The notes beneath the pieces were generated by a model. That model was not told the origin of the DNA. It searched no databases and saw nothing but the letters and a program-made list of their open reading frames with translations. Shown here one piece after another: positions 36,099 to 43,589 of a stretch of DNA of 64,000 bases. Origin of the DNA: Neglectibacter sp. X58 (GTDB lineage: Bacteria > Bacillota > Clostridia > Oscillospirales > Acutalibacteraceae); NCBI RefSeq assembly GCF_009936035.1, contig NZ_QWEO01000002.1, positions 1 to 64,000 on the forward strand, written 5' to 3'. Made by a program: the position numbers and the translations under genes. Numbering within the stretch: position 1 is the stretch's first letter; every line of letters begins with the position of its first letter.

Positions 36099-36818
36099 AT
36101 GGCTGAAAAACCTATCGGCATTATCGGCGCCATGGCGGCAGAAGTGGAGGCCCTGCTTGCTGCCATGCAGGAAAAAAAGGTGGAGGAATTTTCCGGGCTT
36201 GCCTTTCACAGCGGCACCCTGGAGGGCGTGGCCTGCGTGGTGGCGGAATGCGGCCCCGGCAAGGTGAACGCCGCCGTATGCGCCCAGACTATGGTGCTGC
36301 GGTACAGCCCCCGGCTTGTTATCAACGTGGGCGTGGCGGGAGGCGTGGGCCCTCAGGTACACATTGGGGATCTGGTGGTGGCTGCTGCCTGCGTGCAGTA
36401 TGATTTCGACACCACTGCCATGGGCGATCCCCTGGGCACCCTGTTTATCCGCCACGCAAGCGGGGAAAACGAGGACATCCTGCTGCTGCCCTGTTGCGAG
36501 GAAGCTGCCGGGCTGCTGCTGGAGGAAGCCCGCAGTATTTATGGCGGCGCGCACTTCGGAGTCATCTGCACTGGGGATGTCTTTGTGGCTGACGCGGAAA
36601 AGAACCAGTTCCTGCAGGAAAAATTTGAGGCCCATGCTGTGGAGATGGAGGGCGGGGCTATTGCCCAGGTGTGCTATATGAACGGCGTGCCCTGCGCGGT
36701 GCTCCGGGCCATTTCCGATTGCGCCAACGACGATTCTCCTATGGATTTCCCAGCTTTCACCAAAATGGCCGCAGAAAAGACCGGAAAACTGCTGGGCGCG
36801 GTGCTGCCAAGGCTGTAA
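36099..36818 (+). CDS. mtnN: 5'-Methylthioadenosine/S-adenosylhomocysteine nucleosidase
   Basis: Cleaves adenine from MTA and SAH, part of methyl-cycle recycling. The 239-residue protein shows the catalytic Glu in GAMAAEVEALL, the nucleoside-binding VEMEGGAIAQV and the catalytic Asp in LRAISDCAND. Start ATG 36099 follows AAGGAGG. It is monocistronic with a terminator at 36932-36961. No luxS or metK is nearby. Confidence 0.95.
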   Translation: MAEKPIGIIGAMAAEVEALLAAMQEKKVEEFSGLAFHSGTLEGVACVVAECGPGKVNAAVCAQTMVLRYSPRLVINVGVAGGVGPQVHIGDLVVAAACVQYDFDTTAMGDPLGTLFIRHASGENEDILLLPCCEEAAGLLLEEARSIYGGAHFGVICTGDVFVADAEKNQFLQEKFEAHAVEMEGGAIAQVCYMNGVPCAVLRAISDCANDDSPMDFPAFTKMAAEKTGKLLGAVLPRL

Positions 36819-36931
36819 AGGCGCGTTACTTGTCGGGTTTTACATGTAAAGCCAAGGCCTTTACTGCATAAAAATCGTGTAAAGTTATATACCTTGTCAT
36901 ACTAGCTTGAAATATGGCAGGCAGGTTCTAA

Positions 36932-36961
36932 AGAGGGTGGCTGGTGCCGCTCTCTTTTTTT
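36932..36961 (+). terminator. mtnN terminator
   Basis: Ten-bp stem with two G-T pairs (36932-36941 with 36946-36955), TGGT loop and a run of Ts to 36961. Confidence 0.75.
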
Positions 36962-36995
36962 GCAGGCGCTCTATCTTCAAACATGCCCTAGCCCT

Positions 36996-37024
36996 TTGAC
37001 AAAACGAACAATCGTTAGTATAAT
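36996..37024 (+). promoter_or_regulatory. Perfect consensus promoter of the TetR-flavodoxin unit
   Basis: TTGACA (36996-37001), 17-bp spacer, TATAAT (37019-37024): both boxes exactly consensus. The whole unit would be very strong unless repressed, consistent with the overlapping operator. Confidence 0.9.
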
Positions 37025-37049
37025 AATAGAAACTAACGGTTGTTCGTTT
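37002..37049. promoter_or_regulatory. TetR operator pair
   Basis: An 18-base inverted repeat (37002-37019 and 37032-37049, 17 of 18 matching) fills the promoter spacer and the start region. Each arm itself is near-palindromic, AACGAACAATCGTT and AACGGTTGTTCGTT, so two repressor sites probably face each other. Confidence 0.75.
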
Positions 37050-37055
37050 GGAGGG

Positions 37056-37685
37056 ATGCGTTTGCAGATGAAAGAAAAAATTTTGTGGGAGGCACTGGGG
37101 CTTTTCTCCCAGCGGGGCTATGACGCAGTATCAGTGCGGGAGCTGGCAAGGGCTGTGGGCATTCGGGAAAGCTCGCTGTACCACTATTTTCCCGGCAAAC
37201 AGGCCATTTTTGACAGCTTGGTGGAGTTATGCTGGGAAAAGGCCCAGGAATATTTCCAGGCACAGGGTCTGCCCTTCTCCGCCGAGGATGATCTTTCCAT
37301 CTTCGGGCAGTCCAGCCTTGCCCCGCTGGGAGAAACCCTTGCCGGAATATTCCGGTATTTCTTTGAGGATCCCTGGAATAGCCAGTTCCGCCGGCTGCTG
37401 GTGGTGAGCCAATATGCCCACGAGCAGGCTGGGGCTGTGTATCAAAAACTGTATAGGGATTATCCTTTACAGGTGGAGGAAGAGATTTTCCGGCGGCTGA
37501 TGGCAGAAGGCAAGTGCCCCCAGGGAGATCCTGCCGCCATGGCGCTGGGCTTTTACGGCGGGGTGTTTTTGCTGCTGCACACCTGTGAAAGCTGGGAGGA
37601 AGCCCAGCCCCGCTTTATGGCACATTTGCGGCAATTCACCCGGCAGCAGGGCTTTGCCGCCGGAACGGAGGAGGAAAACCTATGA
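37056..37685 (+). CDS. TetR/AcrR-family repressor
   Basis: A transcription repressor of about 209 residues. The N-terminal HTH is LFSQRGYDAVSVRELARAVG followed by IRESSLYHYFPGKQAIF; the C-terminal part is a ligand-binding helical domain with FYGGVFLLLHTCESWEEAQ. The start is uncertain: GGAGGG abuts ATG 37056, while ATG 37068 is 12 bases away. The stop overlaps the flavodoxin ATG (ATGA), so both are co-translated. Promoter and operator layout suggests autorepression; the ligand is unknown. Confidence 0.88.
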   Translation: MRLQMKEKILWEALGLFSQRGYDAVSVRELARAVGIRESSLYHYFPGKQAIFDSLVELCWEKAQEYFQAQGLPFSAEDDLSIFGQSSLAPLGETLAGIFRYFFEDPWNSQFRRLLVVSQYAHEQAGAVYQKLYRDYPLQVEEEIFRRLMAEGKCPQGDPAAMALGFYGGVFLLLHTCESWEEAQPRFMAHLRQFTRQQGFAAGTEEENL

Positions 37686-38209
37686 AAACCCTGATACTTT
37701 ACCACTCAAAAACAGGCTTTACCGCCCAATATGCCCAGTGGCTGGCCCAAGACTTGAGCTGCGCGTGTGTTCCCTACAAAAGCCGTAAAGCCATATCCCT
37801 TGACACATTTGACGCCATTGCCTTTGGCAGCGGCCTGCGGGCTGGGATTATTCCTGGAGCCAAGTGGTTTTTCAGCCAAGTGCCAAAGCTGGAGGGGAAA
37901 CGCCTGGCTTTATTCTTTACTGGTGCCATGCCTCCGGATCCGGCGGGGATTGAACGGGCTGTCCAGCAAAATGTCCCTCCAGAGGCGAGGGAGCGGGTGC
38001 CTGTCTTTTATCTGTGGGGCGGGCTGCATTATGAAAAAATGGGCTTTGTGGACAAGGCCATGATGGCTGCTTTCCGCAAGATGCTTAGCGCAAAGAAAAA
38101 CCCCACGCCAGAGGATCAGGAAGCCATCCGGATGGTGGCTTCTTCCTTCAGCAAGGCAGAGCGGGAAAACCTGCGGGAGCTGGAAGCCTATTTGCGGGTG
38201 GGCAGATAG
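37682..38209 (+). CDS. Flavodoxin-like protein
   Basis: A 175-residue protein resembling flavodoxin/protoporphyrinogen oxidase HemG-type folds. The FMN phosphate loop is TLILYHSKTGFTAQYAQWLA and AFGSGLRAGIIPGAKWF is the next conserved loop. It should act as a soluble electron carrier or NAD(P)H-linked reductase in the cytosol. The gene is translationally coupled to a TetR repressor, which implies induction by a small molecule or redox stress. No heme biosynthesis genes are near, so a HemG role is not supported. Confidence 0.82.
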   Translation: MKTLILYHSKTGFTAQYAQWLAQDLSCACVPYKSRKAISLDTFDAIAFGSGLRAGIIPGAKWFFSQVPKLEGKRLALFFTGAMPPDPAGIERAVQQNVPPEARERVPVFYLWGGLHYEKMGFVDKAMMAAFRKMLSAKKNPTPEDQEAIRMVASSFSKAERENLRELEAYLRVGR

Positions 38210-38220
38210 CGGCTATACAT

Positions 38221-38262
38221 GACAAGGCGTGATGCTTTACACAAGCATCACGCCTTGTCTGT
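38221..38262. terminator. Perfect 17-bp hairpin after the flavodoxin gene
   Basis: GACAAGGCGTGATGCTT (38221-38237) pairs exactly with 38243-38259. T tails are weak on both sides, but position between convergent genes fits a terminator or RNA-end stabiliser. Confidence 0.6.
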
Positions 38263-38279
38263 TTGAAAGCTATTTCCCT

Positions 38280-38861
38280 TTACAGATACCGTATCACGGC
38301 AATAACCTTTCCCAGCAGGGAAACGTCTTTGGCGTAGATGGGGGAGAAATCCGGATTTTCCGGCTGCAAGCGGACGCGGCCCTCCTCCCGGTACAGGGTT
38401 TTTACGGTGGCCTCATCCTCCAGCAGGGCCACCACAATGTCCCCGTCCTCTGCTGTGGGCACCCGTTCCGCAATTACGTAATCCCCGTCCAGGATGCCTG
38501 CGTCCCGCATACTCAGGCCGCTGACATGGAGGGCAAAAAGCTCCTTGCCGGTTTTCTGGGGGAAGGGGATGTAGCCCTCTATGTCCTCCACTGCCAGGAT
38601 GGGCAGCCCTGCCGTTACTTTGCCCATAATGGGCACCTGTACGGCGGCTTCGCTGCCTTCAATGCGGATGGAGCGGTTCAGCCCGGCTTCCCGGGTGATG
38701 TAGCCCAGCTTTTCCAGGGTTTTCAGATGGGCGTGGACTGTGGAGGTGGAGCGCAAGCCTGTGGCGTTGCAGATCTCCCGCACAGTGGGGGGGATGCCGG
38801 AGGGCATTTGCTCCCGTAAAAAATCAAAAACTTTTTGCTGGCTTTTCGTTAAGGGTTCCAT
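38280..38861 (-). CDS. lexA: LexA repressor
   Basis: SOS-response repressor that self-cleaves when RecA is activated. A 193-residue protein with winged helix IPPTVREICNATGLRSTSTV, the cleavage Ala-Gly in MGKVTAGLP, the catalytic Ser in LHVSGLSMRDAG and Lys in EDEATVKTLY. VSGLSM differs mildly from the common V(R/K)GDSM. ATG 38861 has AGGAGG seven bases upstream; ATG 38867 is too close to it. Upstream LexA-like half sites suggest autoregulation. Confidence 0.95.
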   Translation of the reverse strand: MEPLTKSQQKVFDFLREQMPSGIPPTVREICNATGLRSTSTVHAHLKTLEKLGYITREAGLNRSIRIEGSEAAVQVPIMGKVTAGLPILAVEDIEGYIPFPQKTGKELFALHVSGLSMRDAGILDGDYVIAERVPTAEDGDIVVALLEDEATVKTLYREEGRVRLQPENPDFSPIYAKDVSLLGKVIAVIRYL

Positions 38862-38956
38862 AGCCATGCCTCCTGTGGAAAATGGGCAGGGGAAAGCGCC
38901 CGGATTATACGAGGGGTATAGCCCTATGAGAGGCCACACCAGGATTTCTTATTTGT

Positions 38957-38996
38957 ATTATATCATATGTTCTCTGAAAATGAAACGTTTGTTTGA
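38957..38996 (-). promoter_or_regulatory. lexA promoter with degenerate LexA boxes
   Basis: TATAAT on the minus strand (38962-38957) with a weak -35. Nearby GAACATATG and CAAAC-N4-GTTTC (minus strand) resemble parts of the Firmicutes box CGAACNNNNGTTCG but neither is complete. Confidence 0.4.
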
Positions 38997-39120
38997 AAAG
39001 TTTTCAAAATTTTTCTGGTGCTTTTTCGACAACTTTCGGGAAAATTCACAAATCCGGCAGAATTTCTTTAAGGTTTATTCACAAGGCTGTAACAACTCTT
39101 TGGAAAAAAGGTTTATAATA

Positions 39121-39291
39121 GAGGCGTACTCAAAAGAAATGGACCGCACCTTTTCTTGAGATACATGTTCTATAGTGAACGCGCCCCAAAAGAGGCTGCC
39201 TCTTTTAGGCCGCGTGAACTAACCCTCCTCAATAATACCCCTCAAGCAAAAGGAAGAAAGGCCGAAAGTTTCTCGGCCTTTCTTCCTTTTG
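39121..39291 (+). ncRNA. Candidate structured small RNA
   Basis: TATAAT at 39114-39119 is followed by three potential helices and a strong terminator. GAGGCGTA (39121-39128) can pair with TACCCCTC (39236-39243) at 7 of 8 positions; hairpin one is 39129-39138 with 39151-39160; hairpin two is 39173-39183 with 39211-39221 enclosing AAAAGAG/CTCTTTT. A 19-bp terminator stem (39247-39265 with 39273-39291) ends it. No ORF with a ribosome site lies inside. A small RNA such as a 6S-type molecule or a leader element are options; no family is assigned. The -35 region is weak. Confidence 0.4.
39247..39291 (+). terminator. Strong terminator
   Basis: Nineteen-bp perfect stem, loop AAGTTTC, T-rich 3' arm. 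It would separate the candidate RNA from the spoIIQ-like gene. Confidence 0.75.
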
Positions 39292-39292
39292 T

Positions 39293-39322
39293 GTATATTT
39301 CCTTTTTGGGCGGGCCAGAATA
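39293..39322 (+). promoter_or_regulatory. Sigma-F/sigma-G type promoter
   Basis: GTATA (39293-39297), exactly 15 bases, then GGCCAGAATA (39313-39322) matches the forespore consensus GYATA-N15-GGNNANAHTR. It lies 48 bases before the M23 gene. Confidence 0.7.
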
Positions 39323-39369
39323 CAGTTGCCATGCAAAATGTATTTTACTCCGAAAGGAATGGAACCACC

Positions 39370-40194
39370 ATGAATGGAAAACGATTTTCAGAAGGTAAGG
39401 CAAGGCGCAACGGCTTTTATCTGGCCCTGGCTGTTTGTCTGGTGGCGGTGGGCATTGCCGCCTGGAGCACCTTTGACGCGGTGCAGGACTATCTTGGCCC
39501 GGAGGACGCCTCTACAGATCCCGCGCTGGTTGAGCAGCAGGAAGAGGACGTGCGCAGCGGCCAGAACGTCCTGAAAGACGACGATCCGGAAGCGGCTAAA
39601 AAGGAAAGCGCCAGCTCTTCCGTCCCCTCCGGGAAAACCTCCTCCGCTGCCTCGGCCGGGGCGAAGTTAGCCGGCAGCACGCCTAAGAAAATTACCCCCA
39701 CCAAAAGCCCATCTCCCACTCCCGCGCCTGAGGAGAGCGAGGCTTCCCAGGTGCCCGCTACGGCCCCGCTCTATGAGATCAGCACGGAAATGCTGTATCC
39801 GGTGGCCTCCAAGCAGATTGACAAGGCCTACAGCTCCGGGGCGCCTATGTACTCTGAAACTATGAAGGATTGGCGCGTCCACGCTGGGTGCGACATTGCC
39901 GCTGAAAGCGGGGAGCAGGTGCTGGCCTGCGGCAACGGCATTGTGAAGGAGACGTATACGGACAGTATGCTGGGCAATGTCATTGTTGTGGAACATGGGG
40001 ACTATATGTTTTACTACTGCGGCGTGGGAGAGGAATTCCTGGTGCAGCCGGAGGACGTAGTGTCCATGGGCCAGGCTATCGGCACCATCACCGCTGTGCC
40101 TGAGGAAGCTGCCCAGCAGCCCCACCTCCACCTGGAGGTGCGCCGGGACGGGGCCTGCATGGATCCCCGCAGCGTGCTGGAGGGAAAGAACTAG
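39370..40194 (+). CDS. spoIIQ: SpoIIQ-like M23 peptidase
   Basis: A 274-residue forespore membrane protein candidate. A membrane segment (FYLALAVCLVAVGIAAW) near residues 18-34 is followed by an 80-residue Ser/Pro/Lys-rich linker and a LytM/M23 domain with HAGCDI and PHLHLEV, so the zinc ligands are intact, as in clostridial SpoIIQ and unlike Bacillus SpoIIQ. In sporulation SpoIIQ joins SpoIIIAH to link forespore and mother cell during engulfment. A sigma-F-type promoter upstream supports this assignment over a general wall hydrolase. AAAGGA precedes ATG 39370 at long spacing. Confidence 0.75.
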   Translation: MNGKRFSEGKARRNGFYLALAVCLVAVGIAAWSTFDAVQDYLGPEDASTDPALVEQQEEDVRSGQNVLKDDDPEAAKKESASSSVPSGKTSSAASAGAKLAGSTPKKITPTKSPSPTPAPEESEASQVPATAPLYEISTEMLYPVASKQIDKAYSSGAPMYSETMKDWRVHAGCDIAAESGEQVLACGNGIVKETYTDSMLGNVIVVEHGDYMFYYCGVGEEFLVQPEDVVSMGQAIGTITAVPEEAAQQPHLHLEVRRDGACMDPRSVLEGKN

Positions 40195-40227
40195 CTTTTG
40201 CTTCCGGGGTTTGCCTTTGGGGTTTTG

Positions 40228-40270
40228 CCTCCGGCGGCTTAAGGGGTGTTTTTGAAAAACACCCCTTAAG
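40228..40270 (+). repeat. GCCTCCGGCGG repeat with hairpin
   Basis: GCCTCCGGCGGCTTAAG (shared with about 30119-30135 on the other strand) runs into a 16-bp near-perfect hairpin 40238-40270. It follows the M23 gene and may end its message. Confidence 0.55.
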
Positions 40271-40296
40271 AATCCCCAAAAACTTTTAAGACGCAC

Positions 40297-40344
40297 AAAA
40301 CGGCAGGAAACAGCGGCGCATGCTGCCCGGTTCCCTGCCGTTTT
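40297..40344 (-). terminator. Terminator of the GH4 gene
   Basis: Arms AAAACGGCAGGAAAC (40297-40311) and GTTCCCTGCCGTTTT (40330-40344), 14 of 15 matching; the minus strand ends in Ts. Confidence 0.75.
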
Positions 40345-40354
40345 ACTGTGGTTT

Positions 40355-41677
40355 TTAGTGGTACTGGGGAAGCCAGCTTCCGTGGGTTTCGATTAAGTCA
40401 TCCACCATTTTGATGATGGTGTCTATATCCAGCTCGCTGCCGGTGTGGGGATCCAGCATGGCGGCCTGGTAGATGTGCTCTTTCTTCCCGGTGACAGCGG
40501 CCTCGATGGTGAGAAGCTGCACGTTGATGTTGGTCATGTTCATAGCGGCGCACTGCACAGGCAGCCGGCCTACCCGGCAGGGGTGTATGCCCATGCCGTC
40601 TACAAGACAGGGCACCTCCACGCAGGCATCCTGGGGCAGGTTTTCGATTAAGCCCCCGGTGTTCAGCACGTTGCCGCCGATTTGGTAGGGATTCCCGGTG
40701 ACGATGGCTTCCATGATGTGGGAAGCATACTCCCGGGAACGCTGGTGCTGAAGCTGGTGGTTTTGGCGCAGCTCGTCCCGCTGCTTGGCCCACTTCTCAA
40801 TCTGATCCACGCAGCGGCGGGGGTATTCGTCCAGGGGGATCTGGAAGCGGCCGATAAGCTCGGGATATTTTGACTTGATGTAGAACATGTTGTACTCTGC
40901 GTTGTGCTCGCTGGACTCGGTGCAATAATAGCCGAACTTGTCGATGTAGTCAAAGCGCACCATGTCCTTGTGCTGTTCCTTTGCGTTCTTCTCCTTAGCC
41001 CGGCGGCGGATTTCCGGGTACAGATCATTCCCGTCCTTATCCTTGATTTCAAGCAGCCAGCCCATGTGGTTGATGCCGGCGATAAGCTCCTTGCGGCCCG
41101 GAAGCTTATCCTCCATATCCAGGGCCTTGAGAAGCCCTTCGCTGCACACCTGGACACTGTGGCACAGGCCTATGGTTTTGACATTTGTATAGCGCTGCAT
41201 GTAGCCGGAGAGCATGGCCATGGGATTGGTGTAGTTTAAGAACCAGGCGTCCGGGCACACCTCTTCCATATCCCGGGCAAAGTCCGCCATTACGGGGATG
41301 GTGCGCAGGGTGCGCATGATGCCGCCAATGCCCAGGGTGTCGCCAATGGTCTGGCGCAGGCCGTACTTTTTAGGCACCTCAAAGTCGATGATGGTGCAGG
41401 GATCGTACAGCCCCACCTGGATGGCGTTGACCACAAAGGACGCGCCCCGCAGGGCTTCCTTCCGGTTTTCCACCCCCAGGTAGGTGGTGATTTTCCCATG
41501 GCCCCCCAGGGTTTCGTTCATGGCCCCTAAAATTTCCGCGCTTTCCGAAAGCCGCACGCCGTCGATGTCATAGAGGGCAAACTCCCAGTCCCGCAGAACC
41601 TCGCTGCACATGCAGTCTCCCAGCACATTCCGGGCGAACACTGTGCTTCCAGCGCCCATAAAGGTGATTTTTTTCAT
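40355..41677 (-). CDS. melA: GH4 family glycosidase (alpha-galactosidase MelA-like)
   Basis: NAD+ and Mn2+-dependent glycosidase acting in the cytosol. The 440-residue protein starts with the Rossmann motif MGAGSTVFARN, then has FLNYTNPMAM, the metal-binding Cys in LCHSVQV and His in GINHMGW, all typical of GH4. The CHSV signature is shared by alpha-galactosidase and alpha-galacturonidase subgroups, so the sugar is uncertain. ATG 41677 is supported by the family start; the ribosome site AAAGGA is distant. The longer frame to 41827 crosses the repeat-rich leader. It is not next to transporter genes. Confidence 0.85.
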   Translation of the reverse strand: MKKITFMGAGSTVFARNVLGDCMCSEVLRDWEFALYDIDGVRLSESAEILGAMNETLGGHGKITTYLGVENRKEALRGASFVVNAIQVGLYDPCTIIDFEVPKKYGLRQTIGDTLGIGGIMRTLRTIPVMADFARDMEEVCPDAWFLNYTNPMAMLSGYMQRYTNVKTIGLCHSVQVCSEGLLKALDMEDKLPGRKELIAGINHMGWLLEIKDKDGNDLYPEIRRRAKEKNAKEQHKDMVRFDYIDKFGYYCTESSEHNAEYNMFYIKSKYPELIGRFQIPLDEYPRRCVDQIEKWAKQRDELRQNHQLQHQRSREYASHIMEAIVTGNPYQIGGNVLNTGGLIENLPQDACVEVPCLVDGMGIHPCRVGRLPVQCAAMNMTNINVQLLTIEAAVTGKKEHIYQAAMLDPHTGSELDIDTIIKMVDDLIETHGSWLPQYH

Positions 41678-41700
41678 CTGCGTTTTTTCAGTCCTTTCCC

Positions 41701-41818
41701 GCGGCTTATAGTAAACGCACTTGAAAATCGGTAGATCCCGATTTTCAAGTTGAACGGCTGAGCCGCCTGGTTCAAAAGAGGTAGAATACCTCTTTTGAAC
41801 TGCGTTAACTATAGCCGC
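41701..41818. repeat. 118-bp nested palindromic element
   Basis: Outer arms GCGGCTTATAGTAAACGCA (41701-41719) and TGCGTTAACTATAGCCGC (41801-41818) match except for one bulge and one mismatch. Inside are two perfect hairpins: 12 bp (41719-41730 with 41739-41750) and 14 bp (41770-41783 with 41787-41800). The left arm shares its core with repeats at 5947-5971 and 34415-34437, so those may be partial copies. It lies in the leader of the GH4 gene. Confidence 0.7.
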
Positions 41819-41885
41819 TGTTTCCAACTGTCCTGACTATACCACACTCAAAGAAAAAGGGCAAGGCTGTTTTGACAAAAAGCGC

Positions 41886-41923
41886 TAAAACTCAAAACCC
41901 CGGAGACTGCCATCTCCGGGGTT
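41886..41923 (-). terminator. MATE gene terminator
   Basis: Eleven-bp stem AACCCCGGAGA / TCTCCGGGGTT (41896-41906, 41913-41923) with T-rich continuation on the minus strand. Confidence 0.7.
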
Positions 41924-41948
41924 CCGCTTTTGGGCGGGCACTTTATTT

Positions 41949-42010
41949 GGTTTTTGGATCAAACCTTTTTTCAAAAAAGGTTTGCAGGGTGTGGGTATGG
42001 AATCCCACGG
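41949..42010 (-). repeat. Dispersed repeat A, copy 6 (inverted)
   Basis: Minus strand: CGTGGGATTCCATACCCAC hairpin, then CAAACCTTTTTT/AAAAAAGGTTTG and GATCCAAAAACC. It starts a few bases after the MATE stop, like copy 2 after the topoisomerase A gene. Confidence 0.65.
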
Positions 42011-42015
42011 CCTTG

Positions 42016-43368
42016 TTACAGCTTCAGCTTTGTCCACTGGCCCTTGCGGAAACGCACAAAGCTCATGAGGAACCGCACGCACTGGTCGCAGAAGGTGCCC
42101 AGCCACGCGCCGACAAGCCCCAGGCCCAGGGGATAGCACAGCAGCCAGCTTATGCCCGGGCGGATGCAGGTGACGCTTATGAGGGACACCATGGCGGTGA
42201 AGCGGGTGTCTCCCGCCCCGCGCAGGCAGCCGAACTGCACCACCTGCAGGATTTGGAAGAAGAGCATAACGCTTAAGACGCGCATAATCGTTGCGCCATA
42301 ATCCAGGATGACCTGCTCGTTTGAGAACAGCAGGAACAGGGATTTGCCAAAGAAGAAATAAAACACCGCCACAACAAAAGCGCAGATCAGGCCGATTTTC
42401 TGGGCCACGCTGCCGTATATCTTGGCCATGTCCGGGCGCTTGCGCCCCAGGCTTTGGCCGATGAGGGTGACCGAGGCTACGGACAGCCCGTCTCCAAAGG
42501 TGAAAGACATGTGCATCATGTTCATGCCGATTTGGTGGGCCGCCAGCTCTGTGGTGCCCAGATGGGCCACAGTCATGGAGAAAAGCAGGAAGCCAATGCG
42601 CAGGCACACCTGCTCTACAAAAGCGCTGGATCCAACGCTTAAAAGGGAGCGGACGCTGAGCTTGTCTGCCAGCCAGCCTTTTACCGCGCCCAGGTAGACG
42701 AAGCCGTTCCTATGTAATACGGAGCAGATGCTGAGCACGCAGGCGCAGATGGTGCCAATCACTGTGGCTAAGGCCGCGCCCCGCACCCCCAGGGCCGGGA
42801 AGCCGAAGTTGCCGCCGATGAGCAGGTAGTTGAACAGCACGTTTACAATGTTGGAAATCAGGTTTGTGACCATGGCGATACGGGTGTTCCCCGCCCCCCG
42901 CTGGGCGGCGTTTAAAACCAGGGACACAGTGGAGAAAATCTGCCCGCCCATGATGATGCGCAGATAGTCCACCGCGTATTCGTGGGTGTCCGGCTGGGAG
43001 CCGACCATGGCTACAATGGGGCTTGCAAACGCCACAAAGGCCGCGCTTATCACTGCCGTAAGCAGGACGGTGATGAGCAGCACCATGCGCACCACCCTGT
43101 TGGCGCTTTCCCGGTCGTTTTCCCCCTTGCGCCGGGCCACAATGGCAGAAACCGCCACGTTCATGGACAGGAAAAGGGCCAGGCCTAAGAATTTCGGCTG
43201 GGTGGTGAGGCCCACCGCGGCAATGGCGTAAGACCCCAGCGCGCCTACCATGATGGTGTCCACCATGCCCGCAAGGCCTACGAAAAAGGACTCCAGCACC
43301 GAGGGCCAGGCCACATGGAGCACGTCCCGGATAATGGTTTTCTCCGGGGGCACCTCCCCCATTTCCAT
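42016..43368 (-). CDS. MATE-family multidrug/sodium antiporter
   Basis: A 12-helix efflux pump of about 450 residues. The two MatE repeats are visible: VAWPSVLESFFVGLAGMVDT at the start and GLCATS-like second half FVEQVCLRIGFLLFSMTVAH. The family expels cationic drugs or toxins by Na+ or H+ exchange. Several starts are possible (GTG 43413, TTG 43404, ATG 43368, ATG 43362); ATG 43368 or 43362 gives the standard N terminus. A palindromic operator overlaps the -10 box, suggesting control by a MarR- or TetR-type regulator not in the vicinity. The substrate is unknown. Confidence 0.9.
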   Translation of the reverse strand: MEMGEVPPEKTIIRDVLHVAWPSVLESFFVGLAGMVDTIMVGALGSYAIAAVGLTTQPKFLGLALFLSMNVAVSAIVARRKGENDRESANRVVRMVLLITVLLTAVISAAFVAFASPIVAMVGSQPDTHEYAVDYLRIIMGGQIFSTVSLVLNAAQRGAGNTRIAMVTNLISNIVNVLFNYLLIGGNFGFPALGVRGAALATVIGTICACVLSICSVLHRNGFVYLGAVKGWLADKLSVRSLLSVGSSAFVEQVCLRIGFLLFSMTVAHLGTTELAAHQIGMNMMHMSFTFGDGLSVASVTLIGQSLGRKRPDMAKIYGSVAQKIGLICAFVVAVFYFFFGKSLFLLFSNEQVILDYGATIMRVLSVMLFFQILQVVQFGCLRGAGDTRFTAMVSLISVTCIRPGISWLLCYPLGLGLVGAWLGTFCDQCVRFLMSFVRFRKGQWTKLKL

Positions 43369-43419
43369 TCCCCTGCACACACGCTGGGCATTTACAAAAT
43401 GCAACGCTCTCACTCCTAA

Positions 43420-43441
43420 AATAGTTTTATCTGCAACTATT
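43420..43441. promoter_or_regulatory. Candidate operator for the MATE gene
   Basis: AATAGTT (43420-43426) and AACTATT (43435-43441) form an exact inverted repeat overlapping the -10 box, as expected of a repressor site. Confidence 0.5.
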
Positions 43442-43467
43442 ATACCATCCCTTCATAGGGTTTGCAA
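43439..43467 (-). promoter_or_regulatory. MATE gene promoter
   Basis: Minus strand: TTGCAA (43467-43462), 17-bp spacer, TATAAT (43444-43439). Confidence 0.7.
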
Positions 43468-43529
43468 GCCCCCCGCGTTAAGGGGAGCGTCCTTTTATAC
43501 CTCAGGGGGCCAGGAGGATTTTTTATAGG

Positions 43530-43561
43530 AAAAGCCCCCGCAGGCATAAATCCGCGGGGGC
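43530..43561 (-). terminator. dnaJ terminator
   Basis: Eight-bp GC stem GCCCCCGC/GCGGGGGC with a 12-base loop; followed on the minus strand by TTTT. Confidence 0.65.
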
Positions 43562-43589
43562 CGGGAAGCCGGGAAATTTCAAAGCCGTT

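Larger units (their letters stand above)
38862..39369. other. Spacer with lexA control region and candidate RNA
   Basis: No gene is supported. From left to right: lexA leader and control region (to about 38996), an AT-rich stretch, a candidate structured RNA with terminator (39121-39291) and a sigma-F-type promoter (39293-39322). Confidence 0.55.
41678..42015. other. GH4 leader, palindromic element and terminators
   Basis: No gene. It contains the nested palindrome 41701-41818, the MATE terminator 41886-41923 and repeat A copy 6 (41949-42010). Confidence 0.6.

Noticed and set aside
39121-39243. Definite 6S RNA
   Set aside because: Three-helix layout and weak -35 do not prove the 6S architecture; kept as a candidate RNA without class.
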